The notes under the pieces are model-generated. The model had not been told where the DNA came from. It was given only the letters and a program-made list of their open reading frames with translations, and did not search any database. From Lithodes maja (taxonomy: Eukaryota > Arthropoda > Malacostraca > Decapoda > Lithodidae), in NCBI GenBank assembly GCA_037953745.1, contig JBAKBP010004282.1, positions 1 through 64,000 of the forward strand: DNA of 64,000 nt, written 5' to 3'. The position numbers were made by a program, and so were the translations under genes. How positions within the stretch are numbered: the stretch's first letter is position 1; every line of letters begins with the position of its first letter. Of this stretch, positions 23,501 through 35,619 are shown in pieces.

Positions 23501-25124
23501 AACTGAAAAAAAAAATTCAAACTACTAGATATTGATTAGCCTAGAGTTGAATATCCAATAAAAAACTGAATGCTGTTGGATATTGGACTTTGGACATTGG
23601 ACTTTGGACATTCAAAAAAAAAAAATATATATATATATTAAACTACTAGATATGGAATTTGGACATTGGACTTTGGACATTCAAACTGAAAAAAAAAATT
23701 CAAACTACTAGATATTGATTAGCCTAGAGTTGAATATCCAATAAAAAACTGAAAGCTGTTGGATATTGGACTTCGGACATTGGACTTTGGACATTCAAAC
23801 TGAAAAAAAAAAATATATTAAACTACTAGATATGGACTTTGGACATTGGACTTTGGACATTCAAACTGAAAAAAAAAATATATTAAACTACTAGATATGG
23901 ACTTTGGACATTGGACTTTGGACATTCAAACTGAAAAAAAAAATTCAAACTACTAGATATTGATTAGCCTAGAGTTGAATATCCAATAAAAAACTGAAAG
24001 CTGTTGGATATTGGACTTTGGACATTGGACTTTGGACATTCAAAATTTTTTTTTATATATATTAAACTACTAGATATGGACTTTGGACATTGGACTTTGG
24101 ACATTCAAACTGAAAAAAAAATCAAACTACTAGATATTGATTAGCCTAGAGTTGAATATCCAATAAAAAACTGAAAGTTGTTGGATATTGGACTTTGGAC
24201 ATTGGACTTTGGACATTCAAACTGAAAAAAAAAAAAAAAAAAAAAACTACTAGATATGGACTTTGGACATTGGACTTTGGACATTCAAACTGGAAAAAAA
24301 AAATTCAAACTACTAGATATTGATTAGCCTAGAGTTGAATATCCAATAAAAAACTGAAAGCTGTTGGATATTGGACTTTGGACATTGGACTTTGGACATT
24401 AAAAAAAAAAATATATTAAACTACTAGATATGGACTTTGGACATTGGACTTTGGACATTCAAACTGAAAAAAAAATCAAACTACTAGATATTGATTAGCC
24501 TAGAGTTGAATATCCAATAAAAAACTGAAAGTTGTTGGATATTGGACTTTGGACATTGGACTTTGGACATTCAAACTGAAAAAAAAAAATATTAAACTAC
24601 TAGATATGGACTTTGGACATTGGACTTTGGACATTCAAACTGAAAAAAAAAATTCAAACTACTAGATATTGATTAGCCTAGAGTTGAATATCCAATAAAA
24701 AACTGAAAGCTGTTGGATATTGGACTTTGGACATTGGACTTTGGACATTAAAAAAAAAAAAAAAAATTAAACTACTAGATATGGACTTTGGACATTGGAC
24801 TTTGGACATTCAAACTGAAAAAAAAAAATCAAACTACTAGATATTGATTAGCCTAGAGTTGAATATCCAATAAAAAACTGAAAGTTGTTGGATATTGGAC
24901 TTTGGACATTGGACTTTGGACATTCAAACTGAAAAGAACAAAGATATTAAACTACTAGATATGGACTTTGGACATTGGACTTTGGACATTCAAACTGAAA
25001 AAAAAAATTCAAACTACTAGATATTGATTAGCCTAGAGTTGAATATCCAATAAAAAACTGAAAGTTGTTGGATTTTGGACTTTGGACATTGGACTTTGGA
25101 CATTCAAACTGAAAAAAAAAAATA
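20561..25124 (+). repeat. GGACTTTGGACATT satellite, left array
   Basis: Tandem array of two alternating modules. The long module (~140 bp) has TTGGATATTGGACTTTGGAC, an A-run, and GATATTGATTAGCCTAGAG. The short module (~70 bp) has TAGATATGGACTTTGGACAT and an A or AT run ending TTAAACTACTAG. Inside both, the 14-bp GGACTTTGGACATT is doubled. Homopolymer and (TA)n lengths vary between units while the rest is nearly constant, which suggests recent homogenisation. Confidence 0.95.
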
Positions 25125-25128
25125 TTAA

Positions 25129-25967
25129 CCCTTTCAAGCTCCAATACGCATTTATGTTTTGTTTTCTGGTAATTATTAGACGATTTTATTCAGATAAGGA
25201 AGGATTTATGGAAGTCAGAGGGTTGATTGAGAGAGTCTTTACCCTCTTAACCCGGGAGCTGCAGGGAGACTCTTAAGAGTTCACCCGGCGGACTGCGGGA
25301 AGACTCTCCTGAGTAAGTAAAATTAAAAATCAACTTTTGACATCGAAAAACAAATATTTTTTTCTTTTTCTTTTTTTCTTTTTTTCTTTTTTTTTTGGCC
25401 CCTGGGCCATGCAAAATCTCAGTCCTCTACCTCCCCTCCTTCCCCACTTTCCTCCTATCCTTCAGTTATCACCTATTTTCCCTATTATTCCCTTATTCTG
25501 AGGTATATTTTCGTGCTAACATTAGCGAGTTGCAAGCAGGGTGTTGTCATCACTGATGGCAATCGAGTGCAAGAGAGAGAGAGAGAGTATCGATCGACTG
25601 TGTCTCAGTGGCCTTGGGGGAAATTGGCGGGAAGGTAGCTTGCCTCACCCATACATTATACAACTCGCGGGCTATATCTCCGATTTTGACCATCCAAACG
25701 CTGTTTTCACTCGTTTTATTGTTGTTTCAGGTTAATACCTTTATAATCAACCCATAATAGGCGCATATGGATAATTATTAATGCTATTAATGGTACAATG
25801 AATATTTTAGTGACGGAAACACCTCAAATACGTCAGCACAGGGGGACGTTTTCAATTACCCCCGTGCGCACTTCAGAGGTTAATACCCACAGATCCTTCT
25901 TAAGTTGCATAACATCGTCTAATGATAGCTAAAATATACTTCTAAAACGCGTCAGAGCTTCAAGGGG
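25129..25967 (+). mobile_element. TTAA-flanked MITE family 3, carrying a family-1 copy
   Basis: Ends CCCTTTCAAGCTCCAATACG (25129) and, inverted, CCCCTTGAAGCTCTGACGC (ending 25967), with TTAA at 25125-25128 and 25968-25971. Net length without the nested copy is about 210 bp. It lies at the TTAA of a satellite TATTAAAC motif, exactly where the left array stops. Confidence 0.75.
25251..25879 (+). mobile_element. TTAA MITE family 1, copy f, nested in family 3
   Basis: Bounded by TTAA 25247-25250 and TTAA 25880-25883. It starts CCCGGGAGCTGCAGG and ends GCGCACTTCAGAGG. Confidence 0.9.
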
Positions 25968-25999
25968 TTAATGAGAGCATATAGGCTAGGCTCTATGTG

Positions 26000-26068
26000 A
26001 TCCACCGGGATTCGAACCTGGGTTATCACACACAAATTTGTAAAAACTTTTAACCATTACACCACCAA
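26000..26068 (-). repeat. tRNA-like sequence (SINE head or tRNA pseudogene)
   Basis: Reverse strand reads TGGTGTAATGGTTAAA (A-box like) followed after ~35 bp by GGTTCGAATCCC (B-box), the internal RNA polymerase III promoter layout of a tRNA. The flanking arms do not pair as an acceptor stem, so a functional tRNA is not claimed. Confidence 0.6.
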
Positions 26069-26193
26069 AACTGTTAAGTTTTTTTCCGCTAGATCAATAT
26101 GCAAATATTCTCCATCTAGTGGAAAATCCGCTAAATTGGTAACACTAGGACAACTGGACGTGTGAGTGCTACGTTTCGTGTAACATGTCACTT

Positions 26194-26419
26194 CGCAGGC
26201 TTGGAGTAGTTGTAATTTAATTGTAATGTCATTAATTACTCATTTTAATGTAATTCCAATTGTAGTTGTAATTTGGAAATATTAAAACTGAATAATTGTA
26301 ATTGTATTTAGCATTTTGTTCCTTCCTTGTAATTGTAGTTGTAATTGTAATTGAATAATAGGACAAGTAATTTTAATTGTAATTGACACAAAGCAAATGT
26401 AATTACTCCAAGCCTGCAT
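26194..26419. mobile_element. Short MITE-like palindrome filled with TGTAATT repeats
   Basis: GCAGGCTTGGAGTA at about 26194 and TACTCCAAGCCTGC ending at about 26418 form terminal inverted repeats. The inside is a degenerate (TGTAAT)n array. The superfamily cannot be told; no clear target duplication was found. Confidence 0.6.
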
Positions 26420-26915
26420 GATGAAATAATATTATAGAAAAATAATAAACCAACACAGAATGCCGTATCGAAAGAAAACGGAGATTGAGGGCTAACGTAA
26501 GGGATAACTAATTAGTCCAGCGCTGTGCTATACTCTATTTTCCCCGCCTAATGTATACTTGTCATGTTTTCGATTACATTGCTTGATTATTATGAGCGGA
26601 TGCACTTTTACCGACACAATGTGATATTATAAAGTATTTTCGTGGACTTATATAGATTAATTATCATGATTAATCAAACCATGACAACCTAACCAATTAT
26701 CGTATCATTAGTAGGTACTCCCGTCCCCTTTAGGTTATATTTTGTTTGATTAGGTTAAATTAGTGTATTTTTTCCGATAATCTCCTAATGATTATGTGGT
26801 GCTGCATATGAAGAGTATGTACCATAAGTAAAAGCGCACTTTTTTAAGGAATTCAATGTTAAATAAGATGTCATAATGAGCGTTTGAAAGTTATGATGCA
26901 GAATAGCACAATGAT
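26420..26915. other. Unassigned non-coding sequence
   Basis: No frame, repeat or RNA gene recognised. Confidence 0.4.
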
Positions 26916-27210
26916 TAAAATGCCCCAGAACGAGAAGCCCACCACAGAAGCCACGAGCGAACACCACACAGAAACACCCGAAAGAAAGGTCCACAGAACG
27001 AAAGGACCAGCTGACCGAGCCAACCAATTCAGACAGGCCCAAGCCCGCAGGGCTAAGCAGCTCCAAACCACACCTACCTACCCCTTCTAAACTTACCGTT
27101 TTCCACACCTCACATACACTACCCCTCGTGTCCTACACCTCTATCTACATGATGACGAACATAAATACACCTTAAAGTTAATACACCCATGCTCTGTCCC
27201 TAAGTTTAAG
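26916..27210 (+). repeat. Dispersed repeat Q, copy 2
   Basis: Close match to 19935-20228 (GCCCCAGAACGAGAAGCCC, CAGGCCCAAGCCCGCAGGGC). A third, partial Q-like stretch follows at about 27410-27520. Confidence 0.7.
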
Positions 27211-27520
27211 ATATTAATATCAACATACCCTAACATACCTTGTCTTGCCAGACTAAGTTTCTGAAGACCAATCGCCCCCATAAATCTATGTATTCAATCC
27301 TTAGGTTAAGTATCTTTATCCGCCATTGTGTTCATCTTTTCCATTTACTTTTCCACAATTGTTATACGCCTTCCACTCACCTCCTTCGTATCCACAGTCC
27401 ACACTACGCCAATTTGCTTCGTGTCTTACACCTCTTACCCGCCCGACTCTACCTACATGATGATGAACAGGAATATATACATTCATATTAAAAACACCCA
27501 TGCCCTGTCCCTAGGTTGAG

Positions 27521-30240
27521 CCAATGCCAACCAATCAGACAGCCATATATCTATGTACGTTCTTCCATCCGAGAAGTAGAGGTTAAAAACCCCTTGTCCA
27601 AATTCATGAGAGGTTAAGATACCCACGGGTACACCAGTGACCATTGCCACCATTGCCCCCGTAAGACCTAGACAGCCATGACTACAGATGTTAGCCACCA
27701 TGCTGTAACTCCAATTCTTACCCCAACCAGATATTGTATAGATAACCTTTGTTACCAGTATCTATCATAGTACCTCGAAACAATAACGAAGTACCCCTAC
27801 GAACTGCCGTTTTTCTTTGGTCTATAGTTCATAGGAAACGCAGTTCCCAGGGACAACTAGACGTACTGTTACGACTGGGGTTCAAATATATCAGGGCTGT
27901 TATTCATTGGACTAGTAATGGCATAAATGTTACAACGGAAAGCGCTAGCTCCAACCTCTGATGTGTATTCCCAGTGAACAAAGAACACAAATACTCTACA
28001 GAGTTCTATATGCAATAATAGGCTATCAAACTCTCAATAAATGTGCGTCTACTCTAGGCTTAATGTTATGTGAAAACAGCCTATTACTACCTATAACCGA
28101 AGGTGCTTGGTTACGGTATGCAAAGTAAGGTGGTAAAAGAAGTTACAGCTTACGTTACTTTAATCAATAAATGTCAGGCACTCCTGCATGAAAGAAAGTG
28201 CACTAAAGTCCTTCAACACTAACAAGGAATCTTCTTTAAATGTTAGATGCTATAAAGATGCTCGTATCGGAAATGGAACCCAAAAAGGCACGCAGCGGAA
28301 CAATGCTCGTGCAGGCTATGCACACAAAAAGGCAGAATATATAATGCCGTCGGAGCCAAGAATATCCTAAACACTACAACAATAATAATAATCGCCACGA
28401 CAATGCAGTATTCCTATCAACAAAAAGAGCCTAAGACGTTTGTGTCTCAATACATCAAACTATGCTGCGAAATGCTTGTGTAATCATAAATAGGTATGCA
28501 TAAAAAGAGTAATTAGGTTAATATACTTAATGCCTACTGTGACTGATAAAGTCTAGCTAGAGTCAATGATACGAGATACTGGTGCGCATGTCATGCTGCA
28601 TAGCCTAGTACAAATCTCAAGTCTGTGCGTCAAATATTACGTTATAATGAAGGGTAGCTCTCTTGAGAAACCTTAATACCGAAGTATTAAGCGTTCTCCT
28701 GGCGTACCTCAAAGACAAACAATCGAGACTAGAACAGTGCAGAATGGTATAGGCAAAAAACCCTCATTCGTGCATGCTCTACTCTCAATGGCACACAGAC
28801 TAGAATTTACTCAATCAACTCCAGTTCTCAGGTATGTCGTGCCGCTTTTAACTGAAGCCAGCACTCATAGGAAACAATACCTTATAATATCAGACTCCTA
28901 GTCTAGCATTATCTAATCCAGCAGAACACTAATAACTAAAGGAAGCAGTACTAAACAATATAAATGCCAACCAATGCTTCGTGATCCACTTATCTTAACA
29001 ACTAACATACATAGGTTATATCAGACCTTAACGCACAATACAACTGGCCAGCATGAAGCTGATTTTGCAGAGTTAACCAGAGGGGGTATAATATTAATAA
29101 AAGGTGGTGAAAGATATGGAAAATGAGAGAGATAGGCAGAGGAAAAGATTCTCAGGTACGGAGCGGGGACAGATAGCAAGGGAAAAAAGATGGGTGCGTT
29201 CTAGAAACCAGATCTGAGGGAGAGAGTGGCGAGGAACTGTATATATACTCGCACTAGCTCGAGGTGCGTGGGGAAAAAGCGGTTACAAGTCCACTAGCCA
29301 CTAGCAAGAGCTTGCAGCATGGTAAGGGCCTCTCTCCACCAACCCCCGCGAGGCAGCCAGCCGTGACGTCATCGAGCGGGACAAAAACACTGCGCGCCCC
29401 CTCTCACTCTGTTCTACTCTCTCTCTCTCTCCCAGATCCCATCATTACTAGTTAATGATAAAATATATACTTTACAATTAAATATATAAAGCCTTGACAT
29501 GGGTGAAAACAAAGAGCCTTTCTGGACTGCCCATGACACGAGCTTTCATATGAAATAAAGCACACTCTAATACATAAACTGTAGCCCCATCCACTGCCCT
29601 GGCGATCCTAGCGAGTCACTGTACGACAAGCCATGTGGTTCTAACGGAGTGGTTAACGTCACAGTACAAAAACTCGTGCCAACTAATAGTGTCCATAACC
29701 CCTCGTATTGACAAGTAATAATACACCATGTTTTTCCTTACTTTAGCCAGTCAAGCACACACCTACAGTTAACCTCCTTCTCCCCCCACAGCCCCACAGT
29801 CCACATGATTCTATCTTTTCCAGACTCATATACCACCCCATAGTTGCATCCCCCGGTAGCATTTGGCTAACGTAATTTTACTGTCCTTTCAAACTCCAAT
29901 ATCAACTGTAGCCTAATGCCACCCCCACGCCCAGAGACCTTAGGGTCAAATTTCCACGTAGCCCCCCTGAACTCCCCCCCCTCTCATACCTCTTGAAGAT
30001 CCTTGATTTTTCCGTTGCTAACGCTCTCCAACCTTTTATATATATACTCCTATCCAGCCTACCTTCCCTTAGTAGGCTGGAACAACATTAGAACTTTACT
30101 AACCCCTTGCATGCTGAAATGCTAGGTTTTTCTGGACCGAAATATCCCAAGGCCCACTTTAGGATCAACCTTTCCTGGTACCTGGCGCGGGGCACGAACC
30201 TCTGAAGGGAATTTAACCCTCCTAAAAACCCACAGGTTTT
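27521..30240. other. Unassigned single-copy-like sequence
   Basis: About 2.7 kb with only short frames and no recognisable domain. A pyrimidine-rich (CT)n patch lies near 29410-29432, and (A/T)-rich stretches occur near 29450-29490. I see no supported gene. Confidence 0.4.
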
Positions 30241-30249
30241 GAGATGCCT

Positions 30250-30326
30250 TGGGTGGGGTTCGAACCCTGGTTAGTGACTCAACCATCACCACCAGGCCCG
30301 CGCACTAACCCACTGTACTACCACGG
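30250..30326 (-). repeat. tRNA-like sequence (SINE head)
   Basis: Reverse strand has GTAGTACAGTGGGTTAGTGC (A-box) and GGGTTCGAACCCC (B-box), the RNA polymerase III promoter pair, about 40 bp apart. The spacing is tRNA-like, but the stems are imperfect. Confidence 0.6.
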
Positions 30327-32405
30327 ACGTACTAAAAGTATAGCAACCTTAGTCCGATTTTTAAGAACCAGGTGATAGTCTTGTGGTGTTTTCACGTGAT
30401 GAGTTTATTGGACTTACCATCCACGACTATTTTACGCTATACCTGACGTCAACTCGGGTAGTACATTATTGGGGTTGCGGGACATTTTCGAGGGCATTAC
30501 ACATGCCATCTATTCTCTTACAACCCATTCACAACCCTGCACCCAATGGTCGTCGGTGCGAGGCTAGCCGCCTCGCCAGTAACTAACTTCTATTGCCATA
30601 CTTCCAGATAAATGTGGGAGAGTTAGCAACCCAGTCTCCACCACATCCAGCAAACCATACAATTAACAACCAACCGATTAAAACCAGCTAGCCAAGGCAC
30701 CTTCGGTTTTGGTATTAAGGACACCCACATCTGTCTCATACACAGAGGGTTATTACAAACACTGGTGATATGGCAAGCCCTACCCACAGCTGCCGGACGA
30801 CCATTCCAGAGAAAGGGCACCTAGCCCCCTTTTTTACCCACCCGAGGAGGGAGACCCCCACCCCTGCGGAGGTATACCTGACCCCTGTTTTGACTTCCGG
30901 GTCATTGCCAGGTAGCACAGGAATTCTTCCTATCAATGAACTAACCATGCATGTCTAACCCCCTTACTAACTTCTATTTACTCACAATAACCCATTCACT
31001 TTTCTTGCATACTCGGATAATTAAATTAGCACCTCAGCTATACCATAGAATGACGACTGAACCATATAAGAGAGACGCCCCTATCACAGCTGTCCCAGTC
31101 CTCTCCGCAAAGTAGATCCAGTCTCCCTCCCCTAAATACTTCCAGTATAGCCAAAATAGTACCTCTTACTAAGGCTCAGTTATATCACAATATGAAGGCT
31201 TCCTATAGCCATGTGCCACAACAGTAATCACCACCTTACATAGTCCCCATATCTATTGAGAGCTCAAATAATTCCATAAGATTCGAGATCCCTATGGCCT
31301 ACAGGGTCCAGAACCGAGCCTATAAACACAGCTCCAGCCCCCAGTAAAATCAGTTGAAAGATAGACACCAACCAGTGGCCAACCCCCTGAAGTTAACCTC
31401 TAGCTCTGCCCTTGTGTTGTTCCTGAGTTGAGAGATTCCAGAGCCGGCAGACTCCATGGCAGAAGTTAAAATAGAAGCACCTGTCCACGTACAAGTATCG
31501 ATGTGCACCTTATAACCTTCACACACACTAGTGGGTATATAAGCGTGTAGCCACCACCGATCGCCAAGAGATCCGACTTGAGAACTTCCTACATTTGGAC
31601 CACCTGGACGGCCGAGGAACCAGTCGTTAGCCCCCAACATCACGGACGCAAGATAACCAGGACCAGACCAACAAAATACTATCCAAGATTCACTTTATTA
31701 GTACTAACATGTTATAGTACTAATTCGAAATTCACTTGTTAACCTTTTTATGAAGTGGCTATAACTTTGCCCAGTGTAATTCATATTTAACCATTCCATT
31801 TGGGAAGTACTAAGCGTATCAGTGTTCATTAATTAACAGGCGACATTAACTCTCGTAATTACCTTTATCCAGATATTAAAACCCTAGTGATATCTAACGT
31901 TCGCCCACTGATTTGTGTTCTACGTATTTCTGCCATAAGAATATAAAACTTAGATCAGTACCCCCTTGAGGTTACTAGAATTCCTGTGTTCTAAAACATA
32001 CGCGTGTCTAATTCTAGCTGTGAACTACTACTTGTACACCGGACCTGCCAGTAATAAATCTAATTAGTGAAATTGAATCCATAAGTACATTGAGGTCTTC
32101 CAGTACATAAACTTGCGAACTAAACCCATGATCAGAAGAGTACACCTGAACGTTGGAAGTGGGAGACTAGGCTCCATCCAGCTCCACTAATGCTAGCGGT
32201 TCCTTTCTATTATTTGTCTTGTACGAGTATTCCTATTTTTCTATGCTCCTTATTCACCTACTTAAATAAACGTGATCGTGTGTCGTGTTACAGTGTGTTT
32301 ATTTTGTGTTCTCTATTCCTCATACCTTGTATTGTGCATGCAGCCTTATATACCCAGTCAGTTAGAGCCCACATGACCCAAGTTAATCCTGTAGAAAAAC
32401 AGGGC
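30327..32405. other. Unassigned non-coding sequence
   Basis: Only short frames without domains; no repeats recognised within the window. Confidence 0.35.
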
Positions 32406-32407
32406 AT

Positions 32408-32409
<2 letters not shown>

Positions 32410-32458
<49 letters not shown>
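32410..32458. repeat. (AT)n microsatellite
   Basis: About 24 uninterrupted AT dinucleotides. Confidence 0.95.
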
Positions 32459-32462
<4 letters not shown>

Positions 32463-33352
32463 ACGTATCTTGATCCTCAAGTGGTTAACTTGATGAATCT
32501 AGATAGCACAGAGATATATATTAAGGTAGCAGTCAGCTGAAGGCAAAACAAAAGTAAAATCTAATAAAATTATTTCCTGTTGTTGCTTCCTTTCCTTTTG
32601 GATCTTAGGACTTAGTATCCTTTATTGACTGATACTCTTTAATTATGAAAAGTACTGAAACTAATTAAAGTCATGTAGTATTTATAAAGAATTATTATTT
32701 AACCGAAGCTTAGTAGGCTATGGTTATGAACCGAATAAGTTATATCTAAAGAAGGACTATTAATTCTATAAAAAGTCTTGAAAGATAAATATTAAAGTAA
32801 GAATATTTCTGTCTCTTACCCTTTTTGAAATGAATAGATAGTTTTCTTATATGTCCTTTTATTTATATTTAATGTAATTATTCTTGGTTCTTGTCTGACG
32901 TTAATAGTATTATATTATTATTATCATCAGGATTAATATCAAAGTCACATAAAAAGTTAGATATATATTTAATAATTAGTTAAATGTATTTCTTAACCAC
33001 GTAACATTGAGGTTTGATTATGAGTAAATAAAGTTACAGGATCGTTTCATAGATTCGATTCAGGTTTCACTCAAATAATATGAAAAGCAAAATATAATAT
33101 TTTGAAGCAAAAGAATTTTCTTCAGCTTAGGAAATCACTAGAAGTAATATTAACACAGCCATGTTAGTCTAAGGCGATATTACTAATATGAGACAATAGC
33201 ATCACCGTACTAAGCACCGTTAAGCAATGTAAGCTTAATTCAAAGAAAATGAAAGAACTCGTAAGTATTAATATAAAACAATAGTATTACTTTCATCATA
33301 ACCCAATTACTTAAAGAGTTGCTTTAGTCCACAAGTTAGTCAACTAAAATAG
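32459..33352. other. Unassigned AT-rich sequence
   Basis: No coding frame or recognisable repeat. Confidence 0.35.
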
Positions 33353-33490
33353 TTAATTACATAATAATAGCGTTAACGTTACTTCGCAATCAAATAGTTA
33401 AGTACACAATAATAGTAGCGTTAACGTTAATTCGCAATCAAATAGTTAAACACATAATAGTAGCGTTCACGTTAATTCCCAATCACATAT
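33353..33490. repeat. ~50-bp tandem repeat, three units
   Basis: Units containing AGCGTTAACGTTAMTTCGCA (M = A or C), separated by AATCAAATAGTTAA, with the third unit diverged. The inner GTTAACGTTA is palindromic. Confidence 0.8.
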
Positions 33491-34225
33491 CTCACTAACC
33501 AACATAACGTAAGTGTTTACACCGAACACACTTAACACACATTTATATAATCTGACTGACAGTCACAATCCCATTATAATACTTCACCCCGTCTTCCTCC
33601 AGCTGCAAGTTCACCTTCCCCAACTCCAAATGAGACTGATTTGAATGCCCACAACTCTGGTCTTATATACCAAACAATGATGGTGTATGAACGAATCAGG
33701 AGGCGAGTGATGGTGCGCGCCCCTATCATAGCTCCTCGAGTTGCATAGCAGGTGCCTGGTCCAATCACAGCTCCCGGCGTCGATCATACGTCATAGCATC
33801 GTGGCATCGAGGTAGTTTGCAGGGTCCCCTATGACGCACGCAGGTGTGAAGGCTTGTTTGCAGGTATGCGGGCGAGGTAGTTTCCCCACTCGCTAGTTCG
33901 CTCGCTAGTCTGCTTCACCGTTTGGGTAGTGCGGCTCCTTCAACTCTAATTCTAACTCTTAAATTAACATACAGGGCTCCGTATGTCAGAATATATATAT
34001 ATACAAGGTGTTAAACCAGAGAAATATGAACAGTTTCCACGTCACCCAATGAGGTACTGCACTAGACTCGTTATGTTTTTATAGTGGTTTTCCCCAGGAG
34101 GCCTATATCCACTTTGATGATGAAGGTGGGTGGGTGAATAATGGTGGATGAATGAAGGTGGGTGAATGAAGGTGAGTGAATGAAGGTGGGTGAATGAAGA
34201 AGAGAAATTGAGAAGAGAAATACTG
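33491..34225. other. Unassigned sequence with a GGTGAATGAAGGTG minisatellite
   Basis: Mostly unassigned. At 34125-34198 a short array of GGTGRGTGAATGAA-type units occurs. Confidence 0.5.
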
Positions 34226-34230
34226 TATGA

Positions 34231-34284
<54 letters not shown>

Positions 34285-34400
34285 TATAATACAACTGAAG
34301 GCGTGCTCATTCATGGCCTTGGCCTTGGGACAGCCTGGAAAACAGCAACAACAACACAAAAGGGAAGGGGAAAAAAAAAATACAAATAAAAAAATTATAA
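34226..34400. repeat. (AT)n tract followed by repeat T, copy 1
   Basis: (AT)n to about 34281, then a partial copy of repeat T: GCGTGCTCATTCATGGCCTT ending in CAACAACAACAC and GGGAAGGGG. Related copies are in the hairpin at 34440-34739 and at 35420-35530. Confidence 0.75.
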
Positions 34401-34439
34401 ATATAAGAATTTATATATATATATATATATTATATATAT

Positions 34440-34726
34440 ATATTATATAATATGTATATAAAACATAATATTTGACATAGGCATATAATACAGTCGGGAA
34501 GGGGTGCTCGTTTATGTCCTTGGCCTTGCTCGGGACCATGGGGCTGTTCGGTTAGACAGCCTGAGGAACAGCAACAACAACTACACAACAGGGAGTTGTT
34601 GTGGCTGTTCCTCAGGCTGTCTAACCGAACAACCCCATGGTCCCGAGCAAGGCCAAGGACATAAACGAGCACCCCTTCCCGGCTGTATTATATGCCTATG
34701 TCAAATATTATGTTTTATATACGTAT

Positions 34727-34739
<13 letters not shown>
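34440..34739. repeat. Near-perfect 300-bp palindrome (repeat T in both orientations)
   Basis: Arms 34440-34582 and 34594-34739 are inverted copies, differing at only a few bases, around an ~11-bp spacer (ACACAACAGGG). Each arm is one repeat T copy (GTGCTCGTTTATGTCCTTGG, CAGCCTGAGGAACAGC). The arms are flanked by AT microsatellites. A large hairpin could form. Confidence 0.9.
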
Positions 34740-34775
<36 letters not shown>

Positions 34776-34977
34776 TATATATATATAAATATATATAATA
34801 TAAATATATATAATATATAATTATATATATATATAATATATATATATATAAATATATATAATATAAATATATATAATATATATATATATAATATATATAT
34901 ATATAAATATATATATATATAAATATATATAATATAAATATATATAATATATATATATATATAATATAAAATATACA
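34740..34977. repeat. Compound (AT)n/(TAAATATA)n microsatellite
   Basis: Pure A/T sequence of alternating AT runs and ATATAAATATATAATAT units. The very long Tyr/Ile frames across it are artefacts. Confidence 0.95.
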
Positions 34978-35009
34978 ACTACACAACAGGGACGGCGGGT
35001 GCCCAACCC

Positions 35010-35619
35010 CGAAAAGGGTTGAATTAGGGGAGCTATCCCCCCGCCAAAGGCGGCTTTCTAGGGCCTTTCCTAGCTGATGCTGAGAGGATTGGGTTCTAGT
35101 CATGTGGTGATGGGCTGGTCTATCAGAGTGAGAACTGAGCAATCTCTGGCATACCCATAGCTTACTCTGACTGTTCCTTTTACTTATATATTTTCTAGAT
35201 ATTGACGGCGTCTCTAACGTGGATTGACCTCCCAATCTACCAAGATTGGAAGCCAAAGCGTCACATTTTTCCCTTGCCCCTCAACTTTCTCTTCATAATT
35301 GCTGAGGGACACAGGGCCCTGGGTGGGGCTTTGGTTTCCCGGGCATTTCCGCACCCTCCTCAGTTCCCCGCCATGGAGTTGCTTCGGTCACCCAGGCTTT
35401 ATTGTGGTCGGCGGGGAGGGTTCTGTGGGGGCGCTCGGTTATGGCCTTGGCCTTGCTCCGGGCATTGGGGCTGTTTGGCCAGGCAGCTTGGGGAACAACA
35501 ACAACAACAACAACAACAACACAACAGGGAAGGGGAAAACAAAAAGCCTAATAAAGTAAATAAAAAATATATAAATACAAATAAAATAATAGGCTATATA
35601 AAATAAATTATATATAGAT
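35010..35619. other. Unassigned sequence with repeat T, copy 3
   Basis: Unassigned to about 35420. Then CTCGGTTATGGCCTTGGCCT to (CAA)n and GGGAAGGGG (35430-35540), a third copy of repeat T, which ends in a CAA-type tail and A-rich sequence. Confidence 0.6.

Noticed and set aside
26000..26068. Functional tRNA gene
   Set aside because: A- and B-boxes are present, but the acceptor stem does not pair and no clear anticodon arm could be drawn.
19935..27090. Shared frame beginning MPQNEKPTTEA in repeat Q
   Set aside because: The two copies diverge by a frame-shifting indel after about 20 residues, so there is no sign of selection on protein.
29264..29455. Possible short coding exon in a GC-rich patch
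   Set aside because: 63 codons with low-complexity Ser/Pro content, no splice context or homologous copy in the window.
34715..35256. Long Tyr/Ile-rich frames
   Set aside because: They are translations of (AT)n and ATATAAATAT microsatellites.
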